Shown here: positions 8,945-18,605 of the stretch, in pieces
Layout of the letters: every line of letters starts with the position of its first letter
How positions within the stretch are numbered: position 1 is the stretch's first letter
Assembly: GCA_023227945.1 (NCBI GenBank)
Contig: JALOCC010000006.1
Coordinates: 1-64,000 of the forward strand
DNA: 64,000 nucleotides
Direction of reading: 5' to 3'
DNA from: Candidatus Omnitrophota bacterium
GTDB lineage: Bacteria; Omnitrophota; Gorgyraeia; Duberdicusellales; 4484-171
Program-made: the position numbers and the translations under genes
The notes under the pieces: generated by a model
Databases searched by the model: none
Told to the model about the DNA's origin: nothing
What the model saw: the letters and a program-made list of their open reading frames with translations, nothing else

Positions 8945-9805
8945 ATGCAAAAAAATAAAGTTCCGGCATACGAAGAGCTTTCAAAGCCGCTGAAGATTTT
9001 TTCCTATAAATGGTTCAAATGGGGGTTGGTAAGGATTTTTCTAAATACCGTAGGCCGTTTAAGCAAAGGGATAAGAATAGGATTTAAGTATGGTTTTGAT
9101 TCCGGAACTATGCTTGATTATGTTTATGAAAATAAGCCGCAGGGGTTGCTTTTTATCGGAAAGCTAATCGATAAAGGGTATTTGGACGGCCCTGGATGGT
9201 CAGGTATAAGGCAAAGGAAAATTCATCTCAAAGGAATTTTAAGAGAAGTTATAGAAAACAATCGTAAAATTAATAAAAGTACAGTAATTATGGATGTGGC
9301 AAGCGGGCCAGGCAGGTATCTTATTGAAATAATGCAGGAACACCAAAGATATAATCTGGAAATACTTTGCCGCGATATGGATGAGCAAGGTTTGAACCTG
9401 GGGCGTAAACTATGTAGTCAACTTGGCATAGAACATATAAAATATGAGAGAGCAAATGCTTTTAGCCCTGAAATTTTAAAGAGTGCCGTTCCCAAGCCCA
9501 ATGTTATAGTTGTTTCCGGCCTGTATGAGCTATTCACTAATGATGAGATAATAAAAAAATCAATGACTAACATAGCAGCTGTTTTAAACAGCGGAGATTA
9601 TTTTATTTTTACAAACCAGCCTTATCATCCGCAGCTTGAGCTTATTGCGCGAACCCTGCCTAATCGCCTAAAAGAATACTGGGTAATGAGATTAAGGCCT
9701 GATAACGAGGTAAAGTCATGGGCGATGGCTGCGGGGTTTAAACATCTAAAGACCTTGCTTGATAGTTATAGTATTTTTTCCGTGCATTTGTTCCAAAAAC
9801 CATAA
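8945..9805 (+). CDS. Class I SAM-dependent methyltransferase (YnbC C-terminal-like)
   Basis: A 287-codon gene whose product shows SAM motif I as VIMDVASGPGRYLIE, then an acidic strand end (CRDMDEQG) and a PNVIVVSGLYELF strand typical of motif IV. ATG 8945 is preferred over GTG 8939 because the GTG lies inside the ribosome site gggaggt. E. coli YnbC carries a similar methyltransferase fused behind a hydrolase; here the hydrolase is gene 884. It closes the lipid cluster, so methylation of a lipid head group is plausible, but the acceptor is unknown. Confidence 0.8.
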   Translation: MQKNKVPAYEELSKPLKIFSYKWFKWGLVRIFLNTVGRLSKGIRIGFKYGFDSGTMLDYVYENKPQGLLFIGKLIDKGYLDGPGWSGIRQRKIHLKGILREVIENNRKINKSTVIMDVASGPGRYLIEIMQEHQRYNLEILCRDMDEQGLNLGRKLCSQLGIEHIKYERANAFSPEILKSAVPKPNVIVVSGLYELFTNDEIIKKSMTNIAAVLNSGDYFIFTNQPYHPQLELIARTLPNRLKEYWVMRLRPDNEVKSWAMAAGFKHLKTLLDSYSIFSVHLFQKP

Positions 9806-9878
9806 TATAAGCAGCCTAAATTGACCTTATTGATAATCCTGCGTAATTACTGTCTAAATTCCAAAATCCAAAGTTAGC

Positions 9879-9906
9879 TTGACTGAGACTTGTAAAAAGC
9901 TATAAT
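9879..9906 (+). promoter_or_regulatory. Sigma-70-type promoter for the activase gene
   Basis: TTGACT (9879-9884), a 16-base spacer and a perfect TATAAT (9901-9906). It lies about 130 bases upstream of the activase start, with the 9940-10030 repeat in the transcribed leader. Confidence 0.7.
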
Positions 9907-9939
9907 GGCTTTCACTTGTTAAGTAAGTGGGAAAAGGAT

Positions 9940-10030
9940 ACGCAGATGAGCACAGATAAAAATCACAGATAGGCGCAGATGATTTCATCTGTGATCATCT
10001 GTGATTTCCAATCTGCGATCATCTGTGTGT
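9940..10030. repeat. Intergenic repeat (CAGAT / ATCTG word)
   Basis: Alternating direct and inverted copies of CGCAGAT, CACAGAT and ATCTGTG fill the leader of the activase gene. Arms such as cgcagatgagcacagat and atctgcgatcatctgtg pair over most of their length. No other copy was seen in the window. Confidence 0.72.
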
Positions 10031-10037
10031 AAAAAAT

Positions 10038-13000
10038 ATGCTTAAATCTTACGGAATATGTGTCGGCGCAGCTAATCTTACTTTTGTTGAGCTCTGCCTT
10101 GTTAAAGACATACCCCACATTGTTAAAACCTTTCAGATATCTCATGAAGGCAACATCCTGGGCCGCTTAGAGCAAGAACTAAACAAGATAAAACAATCTG
10201 GTTATAAGCATATCGCAATTACCGGTAGAAAAATCAAAGATTCAATAGATTTGCCCTGGATTTCAGAGCCGGAGGCTGTGGAAGGAGCTTTTACCTTTAT
10301 TAACAAAGAGAAAAATAAATTCGATGCTATCATCAGCATGGGTGCTGAAGTTTTTATCGCTTATCTCTTAAATAAACAAGGGCACATTTCTTCTGTGAGA
10401 ACGCTTAGCAAATGCGCATCCGGCACAGGCGAATTCTTTATGCAGCAATTGCGCCGGATGAATATCTCGCTTCCTGACGCAATAAAGGTAACCAGTAAGG
10501 ATAACATCTACAGGCTTTCCAGCAGGTGTTCGGTTTTTTGTAAGAGCGATTGCACGCATGCTTTAAACAAGGGGCAAGATATAAGAGATATTTTAGCCGG
10601 ACTTTCCGAAATGATGGCAAGAAAAGTTTTAGAGCTTTTGGTTAATGTACCGAAAAATAATATTATGTTGACGGGTGCCGTTGCCCTAAATCCACACGTC
10701 GTAAATTTCTTAAAAGCCGATATAAAAAATGTTTATGTTCCTAAAGAAGCTCATTACTTCGAAGCTCTTGGTGCTGCTTCTTGGGCGCTAAAAAATAAGG
10801 CAATCAGCTGCGAAGCGGGTTTACTTAAAAATCGAGCCTCTCAATTAAAAATTAATACTCTGGCGCCTCTTTGTAAAGCTTCGCATTTGGTCGATTATAG
10901 GGCCGATTGGCAAAGGCAGGCTTATAGCGAAGGAGATGTTTGTATATTAGGTTTAGACGTCGGTTCAACCACCACCAAAGCAATAATGCTGCGGGAAAGA
11001 GACAATGCCGTACTGGATTCTATTTATCTAAGGACAAACGGCAATCCTATTGAAGCAGCAGTCAATTGTTATAAAGCATTAGCCGGTAATGTTGATAAAA
11101 AAATAAAAATTATAGGATTAGGCGTAACCGGTTCAGGAAGGCAGATAGTTGCTTTGCATGCTGCCTCTGATGCTATAGTCAATGAAATTATTGCGCACTC
11201 AAGAGCGGCGGTATATTTTGACCCTGAGGTTGATACTATTTTTGAAATCGGCGGGCAGGATGCAAAATATACCTATGTCACTAATGGTGTTTCTTCAGAC
11301 TACGCGATGAATGAAGCTTGTTCTGCGGGGACAGGCTCTTTTCTTGAGGAGTCCTGCAAGGAAACCTTAGGCGTAGATTTAAAAGATATCGAGCATTACG
11401 CATTAAAAGGCAATAACCCTCCTAATTTTAACGACCAATGCGCGGCATTTATAAGCAGTGACATCAAAGCTGCCTGCCAGGACGGGCTTAAAAAAGAGGA
11501 TATAATAGCAGGTTTAGTTTACTCTATATGCGTCAATTATAATAATAGAGTTAAAGGAAACAGAATTGTCGGCAATAAAATTTTCATGCAGGGTGGTGTT
11601 TGTTATAACAAGGCAGTTCCCTTAGCTATGGCATCTCTCCTTGAAAAAAATATTATTGTTCCCCCTGACCCGGGGTTAATGGGTGCGTTTGGAGTTGCTT
11701 TGGAAGTCAAAAATAAACTTAAAATGGGAATATTAAAAGAGAGGAATTTTGACCTTGCAGAGCTTATGAATAGAAAGGTTTCCCACAAAGGATTTTTTAA
11801 ATGTAATGGCGCAATGAAGTGCGACAGAAAATGCGATATTGCGCGTATAGAAGTCCTCGGCAAAGTTCATTCCTTTGGCGGACTATGCAACAAATATTAT
11901 AATTTATGTTATGACCTTAAATTTGACAGTGAGGCAACGAATCTGGTTAAAAAACGCCAGGAATATTTATTCGGCCAGGTAAAGGAGCAAAAACAAAAAT
12001 CCGAAGATGATATGCCCGGAAAAACACTTATACGTAAACCGGTTAAGACTGTAGGAATTAATAAATCCTTTCTCACGCACATTTTATTTCCGTTATATTA
12101 TAATTTTTTTACTTCTTTAGGCTGTAAGGTTATAATTCCTGATAAGATTTCTGATGAGGGTGTGCAGTTAAAGGGTGCATCCTTTTGTTATCCGGCAGAA
12201 ATAGCGCATGGCTTGTTCCATGATTTATTAAAACAGTCTCCGGACTATATTTTCCTGCCGCAGATTTTAGAGTTGAAATCAAAAAATGCCAAACGTACAA
12301 GGAAAGAACAGCAATCTACATGCGTAATTTTACAGGGAGAATCGTATTATCTCCGCAGTTCTTTTAAAGACGTAGACAAAAACAAAATTTTAGCGCCCGT
12401 GCTTGATTTCTCTAAAGGGCTAAAAGCCGCGAGAACCCAATTTCTGAATATGGCAAAAAAAATGGGCGTGGGAAGAAAACTTGCAAGGAAAGCTTATAGG
12501 TTCGCCTGTGAGAAACAGCACGAATTTGTTAAAGAGACAAAACGCTTAGGCGCAAAGTGTTTGGATGAGCTTAAAAAGCATCCTGACAAAATAGCCGTGG
12601 TTTTATTGGGTAGAGCCTATAATGCATCTGCAACGGAAGCAAATATGGCCATACCTGATAAGTTCGCATCCCGCGGGATTACGGTTATACCTTTTGACTG
12701 CCTGCCTTACGAGAACGAATCCGATGACCGGCATATGTACTGGGCAACAGGGCAAATGCTGCTTAAGGCCGGCCGTTTTGTAAAAAAGCATCCGCAGCTT
12801 TTCGCTACCTTTATCACTAATTTCAGTTGCGGCCCGGATTCTTTTATCGTAGGAAACGTCAGGGATATTATGGGTAAAAAGCCGATGCTTATTTTAGAAA
12901 TAGATAATCATACTGCCGATGCAGGAATTAATACGAGGATTGAAGCATTTTTGGATATAGTAAAAGGTGTCAGAAGTATGATCCACGGGCCCGAAGCGAA

Positions 13001-14357
13001 AAAAGAAAAATTCAAACCCGCGCGTTGTGTAAACTTCAGAAAAAGAATATGGATTAGTTCTTCCGGCCGGGAACGATTCAGGATAAAAGATCCAAAAGTA
13101 AAAGTGCTGATACCGGCAATGGGTGAGCTTGGCCCGCAGGCGCTCTCCTCAGTATTTCGGTCTATCGGCATAAATTCAGTATCGCTGCTGCCTTCTGACG
13201 ATGTTTCCTTAAAATATGGCCGGGCGAATACGACATGTAAAGAATGCCTGCCGCTTATTTTAACCGCCGGAGGATTAATCAGGTATTTTAAAGAGCAGCC
13301 GCTTAACGGCGATGTTTATGTTTATTTTATGCCTGCAACCGGGGGCAACTGCAGGTTTGGCCAATATAGCGTGTTTTTAAAAAATTTAATCAGGAAACAA
13401 AGAATAAAAAATTTAGCAGTCTGGTCAATGGATACCCAAAACAGCTATACCGGTTTGGGGGTAAAGTTCAACAAGCTTGTTTTAAAAGGCGCGGTAATTT
13501 CCGATACAATGTATGATATAAAGAATACCCTTAAAGTGTTGGCTTGCGATAGAAACAAGGCAATGGCAGTATTTGACAATGAATGGAAAAAGATTTTGTA
13601 TTGTTTATCGAACGGAGGCCTTCGCCTGGAAGAACAGTTAGGTAAAGCTGCGCGCGCGCTTAAAAGTATCCCCTTAAAGTATCCGCTGAAAGAGGCAAAA
13701 ATAGTTGCTTTAATGGGTGAAATATATGTAAGGAGAGATGATTTTTGCTGTAATGCAATAATTGAAAGCTTAGCCCAGAAAGGCTTTGTCGTAAAAACCG
13801 CACCTGTACTGGAATGGCTGCATTATGTTGATTATCTGGTTAAAAGGAAAATAGTCGAATCCAATTTAAGCGTTGCCGGGATGATTGAATTCTTTTTAAA
13901 GCAGCGCCTGCAGCGAAAATACGAGAAAAATATAAAAGAGATATTAGCTGCTTCCGGATTGTATCAGAACGATTCAGTTGAAATGGAAGAAATCATGCGT
14001 TTCGGTAAGCACTTAATCAATGAACAGCTTACAGGCGAATCAATAGTCGTAGTCGGCGCTGCCTTAAAGGAAATTATGCATTCTGCCTGTGGGATAATCA
14101 ATGTTGGCCCTTTTGCGTGTTTGCCTTCAAGAATAATTGAGGCGATCCTAAGCAGCAATATGAATTTAAAAACAAAAACTGAGATAGAGGGTAAGGTGCT
14201 TTTAGATTCAGAGGATAATCATGAACTTGCTTTTTTATCGATAGAAGTTGACGGTAATCCTTTCCCGCTTTTGATGGATGCAAAAATAGAGGCTTTTTGC
14301 CTGCAGGCGGAAAGGCTACATAAGAAAATTATAGCTGCGCCGATTGTTAATAGTTAA
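10038..14357 (+). CDS. Giant 2-hydroxyacyl-CoA dehydratase activator-type protein (BcrAD/BadFG duplication, DUF2229)
   Basis: A 1439-residue protein. Two ASKHA ATPase halves of the benzoyl-CoA reductase/hydroxyacyl-CoA dehydratase activator family occur in tandem: the first (1 to about 255) has KCASGTGEFF near 125-134, the second (302 to about 560) has the phosphate loop GLDVGSTTTK and EACSAGTGSF. A DUF2229/DUF2227-type region follows, and then a C-terminal part like the dehydratase subunit fold with Cys residues (TTCKECLPL, GGNCRFGQ) that could hold a 4Fe-4S cluster. Such activators pump single electrons at low potential using ATP. No separate dehydratase or reductase subunit is adjacent, so the substrate is unknown. 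The size matches the long-form family. Confidence 0.85.
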   Translation: MLKSYGICVGAANLTFVELCLVKDIPHIVKTFQISHEGNILGRLEQELNKIKQSGYKHIAITGRKIKDSIDLPWISEPEAVEGAFTFINKEKNKFDAIISMGAEVFIAYLLNKQGHISSVRTLSKCASGTGEFFMQQLRRMNISLPDAIKVTSKDNIYRLSSRCSVFCKSDCTHALNKGQDIRDILAGLSEMMARKVLELLVNVPKNNIMLTGAVALNPHVVNFLKADIKNVYVPKEAHYFEALGAASWALKNKAISCEAGLLKNRASQLKINTLAPLCKASHLVDYRADWQRQAYSEGDVCILGLDVGSTTTKAIMLRERDNAVLDSIYLRTNGNPIEAAVNCYKALAGNVDKKIKIIGLGVTGSGRQIVALHAASDAIVNEIIAHSRAAVYFDPEVDTIFEIGGQDAKYTYVTNGVSSDYAMNEACSAGTGSFLEESCKETLGVDLKDIEHYALKGNNPPNFNDQCAAFISSDIKAACQDGLKKEDIIAGLVYSICVNYNNRVKGNRIVGNKIFMQGGVCYNKAVPLAMASLLEKNIIVPPDPGLMGAFGVALEVKNKLKMGILKERNFDLAELMNRKVSHKGFFKCNGAMKCDRKCDIARIEVLGKVHSFGGLCNKYYNLCYDLKFDSEATNLVKKRQEYLFGQVKEQKQKSEDDMPGKTLIRKPVKTVGINKSFLTHILFPLYYNFFTSLGCKVIIPDKISDEGVQLKGASFCYPAEIAHGLFHDLLKQSPDYIFLPQILELKSKNAKRTRKEQQSTCVILQGESYYLRSSFKDVDKNKILAPVLDFSKGLKAARTQFLNMAKKMGVGRKLARKAYRFACEKQHEFVKETKRLGAKCLDELKKHPDKIAVVLLGRAYNASATEANMAIPDKFASRGITVIPFDCLPYENESDDRHMYWATGQMLLKAGRFVKKHPQLFATFITNFSCGPDSFIVGNVRDIMGKKPMLILEIDNHTADAGINTRIEAFLDIVKGVRSMIHGPEAKKEKFKPARCVNFRKRIWISSSGRERFRIKDPKVKVLIPAMGELGPQALSSVFRSIGINSVSLLPSDDVSLKYGRANTTCKECLPLILTAGGLIRYFKEQPLNGDVYVYFMPATGGNCRFGQYSVFLKNLIRKQRIKNLAVWSMDTQNSYTGLGVKFNKLVLKGAVISDTMYDIKNTLKVLACDRNKAMAVFDNEWKKILYCLSNGGLRLEEQLGKAARALKSIPLKYPLKEAKIVALMGEIYVRRDDFCCNAIIESLAQKGFVVKTAPVLEWLHYVDYLVKRKIVESNLSVAGMIEFFLKQRLQRKYEKNIKEILAASGLYQNDSVEMEEIMRFGKHLINEQLTGESIVVVGAALKEIMHSACGIINVGPFACLPSRIIEAILSSNMNLKTKTEIEGKVLLDSEDNHELAFLSIEVDGNPFPLLMDAKIEAFCLQAERLHKKIIAAPIVNS

Positions 14358-14385
14358 ACCTAAAAAACTTAAGGCCGATAGTAAC

Positions 14386-14413
14386 TTGACAATGCCTAAT
14401 TAGCGTATAAAAT
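14386..14413 (+). promoter_or_regulatory. Sigma-70-type promoter
   Basis: TTGACA (14386-14391), a 16-base spacer and TAAAAT (14408-14413), ending 10 bases before the ATG at 14424. The leader would be very short. Confidence 0.55.
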
Positions 14414-14423
14414 AATAAAAAAG

Positions 14424-14954
14424 ATGCGAATAAAGAATAATTATATATTTTATATCCTGGTTTTGTGTTTTATATTTGGATTTTCACAATATTCATTTGC
14501 GCAAACTGCGCAACCCGCAAAGCCTAAGGCGTACTCCGGGCATTATCAGCCGTATTATGAGCCAACGCCCGAAATAACCATATTTTATTCCGTAAAAAAA
14601 CATTCTTTAACGCAGGATTACGAAGTTATCATAACAAACAGGGGAAAAGTCATTGTTTCAGAGAATAATTATTATGAAAAACCCAAAATACATAACGCAA
14701 AATTGTCCGATAGCGAGCTCAATACGTTGTGCAATTTCATCATAAAGACAGATATTTTTCAGTTCAAAAATGAGTACATAACGGATAAAGATTTTATTGA
14801 TTTAGACGGTGAGAGGTTAAAAATAACAATCGGCAAACGGACAAAAGAAATAGTAATCAGTTCTACATCTGTCCCGCCCAAGATACGGGCGATAATAAAT
14901 AAAATTGAAGAAATAAGACAGCGTACGGTGAAACCAAAAGAAGACATTTTGTAG
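14424..14954 (+). CDS. Secreted protein of unknown function
   Basis: A 176-residue protein with a clear signal peptide (residues 1-26, cleavage after SFAQ or similar). The mature part has a short Pro/Tyr-rich stretch and then an alternating beta-rich domain with LSDSELNTLCNFIIKTDIF and DLDGERLKITIG. That arrangement loosely resembles DUF6438-type extracytoplasmic domains, but I cannot assign it. Its own promoter at 14386 suggests independent expression; the response regulator follows 48 bases later. Exported location is the only firm statement. Confidence 0.65.
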   Translation: MRIKNNYIFYILVLCFIFGFSQYSFAQTAQPAKPKAYSGHYQPYYEPTPEITIFYSVKKHSLTQDYEVIITNRGKVIVSENNYYEKPKIHNAKLSDSELNTLCNFIIKTDIFQFKNEYITDKDFIDLDGERLKITIGKRTKEIVISSTSVPPKIRAIINKIEEIRQRTVKPKEDIL

Positions 14955-15002
14955 GTTCAATTTATTAATAAAATTAAATCACGGTATTAAACGGAGGGTA
15001 AA

Positions 15003-15374
15003 ATGGACAAAGTACTATTAGTTGAAGACGAGAAAGAAACTGCGGATGCCATAGCGAAATTTTTGACGCGCAAGGGGTTTGAAATTGATGTAGCCTATGA
15101 TTTATCGAGCGCGCTTAGTAAAAATATTTCCGATTATCAAATCGTGCTTCTTGATATTTTGCTTAAGGGAGAGAAGAGCTTTCCGATGCTTAAGAAAATA
15201 AAGCAGGAGCAACCAAAGCTCCCTGTAATAATAGTAAGTGCGTATGACAATGATGAGAATATCATGGAAGCAAAAAAACTTGGCGCAGACGGTTTCATAG
15301 CAAAACCCGTAATGACTGAATACCTAGAAAACTTTCTCCTTTCTAAAATACATTCCCTGCGCAGGAAAGCATAG
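15003..15374 (+). CDS. Stand-alone response regulator receiver protein
   Basis: A 123-residue CheY-like receiver domain with no output domain. The acidic pair (VEDE, residues 7-10), the phosphoryl-accepting Asp51 in VLLDILL, Ser/Ala in VSAYD and the conserved Lys in AKP are all present. A strong Shine-Dalgarno sequence (cggagg) precedes the ATG. No histidine kinase lies nearby, so its partner is encoded elsewhere. It may act by protein-protein contact. Confidence 0.9.
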   Translation: MDKVLLVEDEKETADAIAKFLTRKGFEIDVAYDLSSALSKNISDYQIVLLDILLKGEKSFPMLKKIKQEQPKLPVIIVSAYDNDENIMEAKKLGADGFIAKPVMTEYLENFLLSKIHSLRRKA

Positions 15375-15381
15375 CAGTTTA

Positions 15382-15720
15382 ATGCGCAATTTATTTTCTT
15401 TTCGTATTCTGTTTGCCTACACTTTTTTTATTCTTTTTGTTTCAGTTATCCCCCTTAAGGAAACTGGCGGTTTGGCGTTTCCTTTTCTTGATAAGATAAT
15501 ACACTTTTTAATCTATACATTACTTGCGTTTCTGGCGGTAAATACTTTTAGGGTAAACAATAAAAAAAATTGTTACCTAAAAGTATTTTTGTATTGCTTT
15601 TTTGTGGGGTCACTCATTGAGTGTATCCAATATTTTCTTCCCTTCAGAGGGTTCGAGGTGTTTGATATTTTCGCAAATTCGTTGGGTTCTGTACTGGGAA
15701 TCCTTATAAGGATAACCTAA
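15382..15720 (+). CDS. VanZ-like family membrane protein
   Basis: A 112-residue protein with four hydrophobic segments. It shows the VanZ-like pattern: FLDKIIHFLIYTLLAFL, a mid-protein GSLIECIQYFLPFRGFEVFD and a final FANSLGSVLGIL. The family includes teicoplanin-resistance VanZ but most members have no known role. It starts seven bases after the response regulator stop and ends eight bases before nrdJ, so it is in the same transcription unit. Confidence 0.82.
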   Translation: MRNLFSFRILFAYTFFILFVSVIPLKETGGLAFPFLDKIIHFLIYTLLAFLAVNTFRVNNKKNCYLKVFLYCFFVGSLIECIQYFLPFRGFEVFDIFANSLGSVLGILIRIT

Positions 15721-15728
15721 AGAAAGCT

Positions 15729-17795
15729 ATGAGAGTAATTAAAAGGGATGAAAAGCTTGAGGAATTTAATTATCTTAAAATCCATAATGCTATATCAAAA
15801 GCAGCGAAAGAAGTCCTTAACGATAAAGAGGCTGATAATTTACTTAAAATAATTCTTCCAAGAGCGCTTGCCGCCATTAAAAAATACGAAAAACAAGCTA
15901 TCCCCATAGAATATATCCAGGATATAGTTGAGGAAACCCTCATGAAAGCAGGCTATCCGCAAGTAGCAAAAGCCTACATACTTTATCGTAACTATCGCCA
16001 GGACTTACGGGTAGCCAAGGAAAAATTAGGCATAAAAGACGGGCTTAAATTATCGCTGAATGCCATAAGTGTTTTAAGCCAGCGTTATCTGCTTCGGGAT
16101 GACCGCCGAAGGGTTATTGAAACACCGGTTGCAATGTTTAAAAGAGTCTCTGATTATGTCGCGAAAGCGGAGAGGAATTTTTCTTCAAAGAACGAAGGTT
16201 ATTTCGCGCGAAAATTCTACGAGAAAATGTCGTCCCTTGAGTTTCTTCCTAATTCGCCAACCCTTATGAATGCAGGCACAAAACTGGGCCAGCTTTCAGC
16301 CTGCTTTGTGCTTCCGGTAAATGATTCTATGGAAGATGTTTTTAATTCTCTTAAGGCAATGGCGCTTATCCATCAAACCGGAGGCGGCACAGGTTTTAGT
16401 TTCTCGCGCATTCGCCCTAAAGGCGATTTAGTTTTATCAACCAAAGGGCAAGCTTCAGGCCCGGTTTCTTTTATGCAGATTTTTGATAAAGCAACCGATG
16501 TGGTTATGCAGGGTGGCAGACGGCGTGGCGCGAATATGGGAATTTTGAAAGTTAATCATCCGGATATCGTTGAATTTGTCGAAGCGAAGCTGAAAGAAGG
16601 AGTTTTGGAGAATTTTAATATTTCAGTAGGCATAACCGATGATTTTATAAAAACTTTACGAAGCAACGGTTACATAGAACTTATAAATCCAAGGACACGT
16701 CTCTCGGTAAAAAAAATAAAAGCAAAGACTCTTTTTTCTCTGATTAGTTTATGTGCTTATAAGTATGCTGACCCAGGATTGATATTTTTAGACAGAATAA
16801 ATAAGACACACCCCTTAAGGGCATTAGGCGCAATTGAAGCAACAAATCCTTGCGGTGAGATACCGTTACTTCCCTATGAGAGTTGTAACCTGGCTTCTGT
16901 AAACCTTGCAAAATTTGTCAGAAATAAAAAAGTTAATTGGCAAGCTTTGGAAGAAGCCGTTAAGATTGGCGTGCGTTTTCTGGATAATGTTATTGAAATT
17001 AATAAATACCCTTTAAAACAAATAGAGGAAATTACTAAAGCAAACAGAAAAGTCGGGTTAGGCGTTATGGGATTTGCCGACATGCTTATAAAGTTGCGCA
17101 TACCTTACAATTCAAAAGAGGCGGTTAGATTCGCAAGAGTTCTGATGCGTTTTATCCGTAAAAGTTCGCTTCGTGCCTCATACGAACTTGCCAAAGAGCG
17201 GGGAGTTTTTAAAAACTATAAATATTCAATTTACGCAAAGAAGAATTTACGTTTAAGAAATGCTACTGTAAACAGCATAGCGCCGACAGGCACAATAAGT
17301 ATAATCGCTGGCTGCTCATCGGGGATTGAGCCGGTTTTTGCTCTAAGCTTTAGCCGGAATGTTTTAGAAGGTAACCGCCTGTTTGAGGTTAATCCTTTGC
17401 TTGAGGAAGTAATACGAGAGGAAGGCCTTTATTCAAGAAGTTTAATGGATGTATTAAAAGGGGAATCGACCCTGAAAAATATAAAAGGCATACCTTCCAT
17501 AATCAAAAAAACTTTCGTTACAACATTTGACATAAATGCGATGGACCATTTAAAGATTCAGGCGGCATTTCAGGAATATACCGATAACGCAGTATCTAAA
17601 ACAATAAATCTTTCCGAAAATGCAACATTGGAGGATGTAGAACAAATATATCTTGCAGCATATGATTTAAAATTAAAGGGAATTACCATTTACCGCTATG
17701 GTTCAAAAGCAGGCCAGGTGTTAAGAAAAGAAGACTACGAAAAAGAAATCGCGAATACTACCGGAAGTTGTTTTAGAAATATATGCATCGCTTAA
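15729..17795 (+). CDS. nrdJ: Adenosylcobalamin-dependent ribonucleotide reductase (class II)
   Basis: Reduces ribonucleotides to deoxyribonucleotides without oxygen or a small subunit. The 688-residue protein has an N-terminal ATP-cone (residues 1 to about 90), then the barrel with NSPTLMNAG, the first active-site Cys in LSACFVLPV, the HQTGGGTGFSFS loop and the radical Cys in NPCGEIPL. The C-terminal Cys pair (GSCFRNIC) would re-reduce the active site. No nrdB or nrdG is adjacent, consistent with class II. Oxygen independence fits an anaerobe. The spacer after it (17801-17940) is entirely repeat. Confidence 0.92.
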   Translation: MRVIKRDEKLEEFNYLKIHNAISKAAKEVLNDKEADNLLKIILPRALAAIKKYEKQAIPIEYIQDIVEETLMKAGYPQVAKAYILYRNYRQDLRVAKEKLGIKDGLKLSLNAISVLSQRYLLRDDRRRVIETPVAMFKRVSDYVAKAERNFSSKNEGYFARKFYEKMSSLEFLPNSPTLMNAGTKLGQLSACFVLPVNDSMEDVFNSLKAMALIHQTGGGTGFSFSRIRPKGDLVLSTKGQASGPVSFMQIFDKATDVVMQGGRRRGANMGILKVNHPDIVEFVEAKLKEGVLENFNISVGITDDFIKTLRSNGYIELINPRTRLSVKKIKAKTLFSLISLCAYKYADPGLIFLDRINKTHPLRALGAIEATNPCGEIPLLPYESCNLASVNLAKFVRNKKVNWQALEEAVKIGVRFLDNVIEINKYPLKQIEEITKANRKVGLGVMGFADMLIKLRIPYNSKEAVRFARVLMRFIRKSSLRASYELAKERGVFKNYKYSIYAKKNLRLRNATVNSIAPTGTISIIAGCSSGIEPVFALSFSRNVLEGNRLFEVNPLLEEVIREEGLYSRSLMDVLKGESTLKNIKGIPSIIKKTFVTTFDINAMDHLKIQAAFQEYTDNAVSKTINLSENATLEDVEQIYLAAYDLKLKGITIYRYGSKAGQVLRKEDYEKEIANTTGSCFRNICIA

Positions 17796-17800
17796 TTTAA

Positions 17801-17940
17801 GGTTACGAATGTTAGCGAGGTTACGCAAGTTACGAAGGTTACAATAAATTAAGTGTTTTAAGTGTAACTTTCGTAACTTAACCCTTCCACCGAAGGCGGA
17901 AGGGTTAACGTAACATCCGTAACCCTCGTAACTAATTAAG
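17801..17940. repeat. Intergenic repeat (GTTACG / CGTAAC word)
   Basis: Direct copies of GGTTACGAA on the left face inverted copies of CGTAAC on the right, and a nested hairpin (aacccttccaccgaaggcggaagggtt) lies near 17880-17908. It occupies the whole nrdJ-rluA spacer. Confidence 0.75.
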
Positions 17941-17951
17941 GTGTAAATTTA

Positions 17952-18605
17952 ATGAATGAACCTTTCCGAATTATTTTTGAGGACGAGTATATTGCCGTTC
18001 TCGACAAGCAAGCAAAGATTTTGGTCCTGCCTTCGCCAAAAAAAGAAAAATACACACTTACCGCACTTTTACAGGAAAAATTGAAAATTCCTGTGTATCC
18101 TTGCCATCGCCTTGACCGTGAAACAACCGGTTTAATAATTTACGCGAAAAACAGGTTAACCCAGGAAAAAATTATGAATCAGTTTAGAGCCGGCACAATT
18201 AAAAAAAATTACCTTGCTTTTGTCAGGGGTAGATTAAAACAAAAGAAAGGTATGCTTTCTGGATACGTTATAGATAAAGAAGGAAAAAAATTCGGTGAAA
18301 AGCCAAAAAAAGCAAAAACTGCTTATCGCGTGTTGATTGAGCGTAGTGACTACAGTATGCTTGCGCTTGAGCCTTTTACGGGGCGCACTAACCAGCTGCG
18401 CATACAACTGGCCGATATCGGTAACCCAATACTGGGGGAAAGAAAATATGCTTTTGGCAGAGATTTCAGGATAAAATTCAAACGGCTTGCCTTGCACGCC
18501 TGCTTTTTAAGCTTCAATCACCCCGCAACCGGTAAAAGGCTTCAATTTGAGCTTGATTTGCCTCCTGATATGAAAACGTTTTTATCAAACGCTAATATAC
18601 GCTAA
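17952..18605 (+). CDS. RluA-family 23S rRNA/tRNA pseudouridine synthase
   Basis: A 217-residue enzyme that isomerises uridine to pseudouridine in RNA. The catalytic Asp55 lies in HRLDRETTG (residues 52-60), followed by the KxY motif region (KKNYLAFV) and the C-terminal RTNQLRIQLADIGNPILG motif. There is no S4 domain, so it is a short RluA-type. Its last codons (…SNANIR) fall in the start of the family B repeat at 18590, which suggests the C-terminus was rewritten by the repeat. The exact target base cannot be told. Confidence 0.88.
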   Translation: MNEPFRIIFEDEYIAVLDKQAKILVLPSPKKEKYTLTALLQEKLKIPVYPCHRLDRETTGLIIYAKNRLTQEKIMNQFRAGTIKKNYLAFVRGRLKQKKGMLSGYVIDKEGKKFGEKPKKAKTAYRVLIERSDYSMLALEPFTGRTNQLRIQLADIGNPILGERKYAFGRDFRIKFKRLALHACFLSFNHPATGKRLQFELDLPPDMKTFLSNANIR

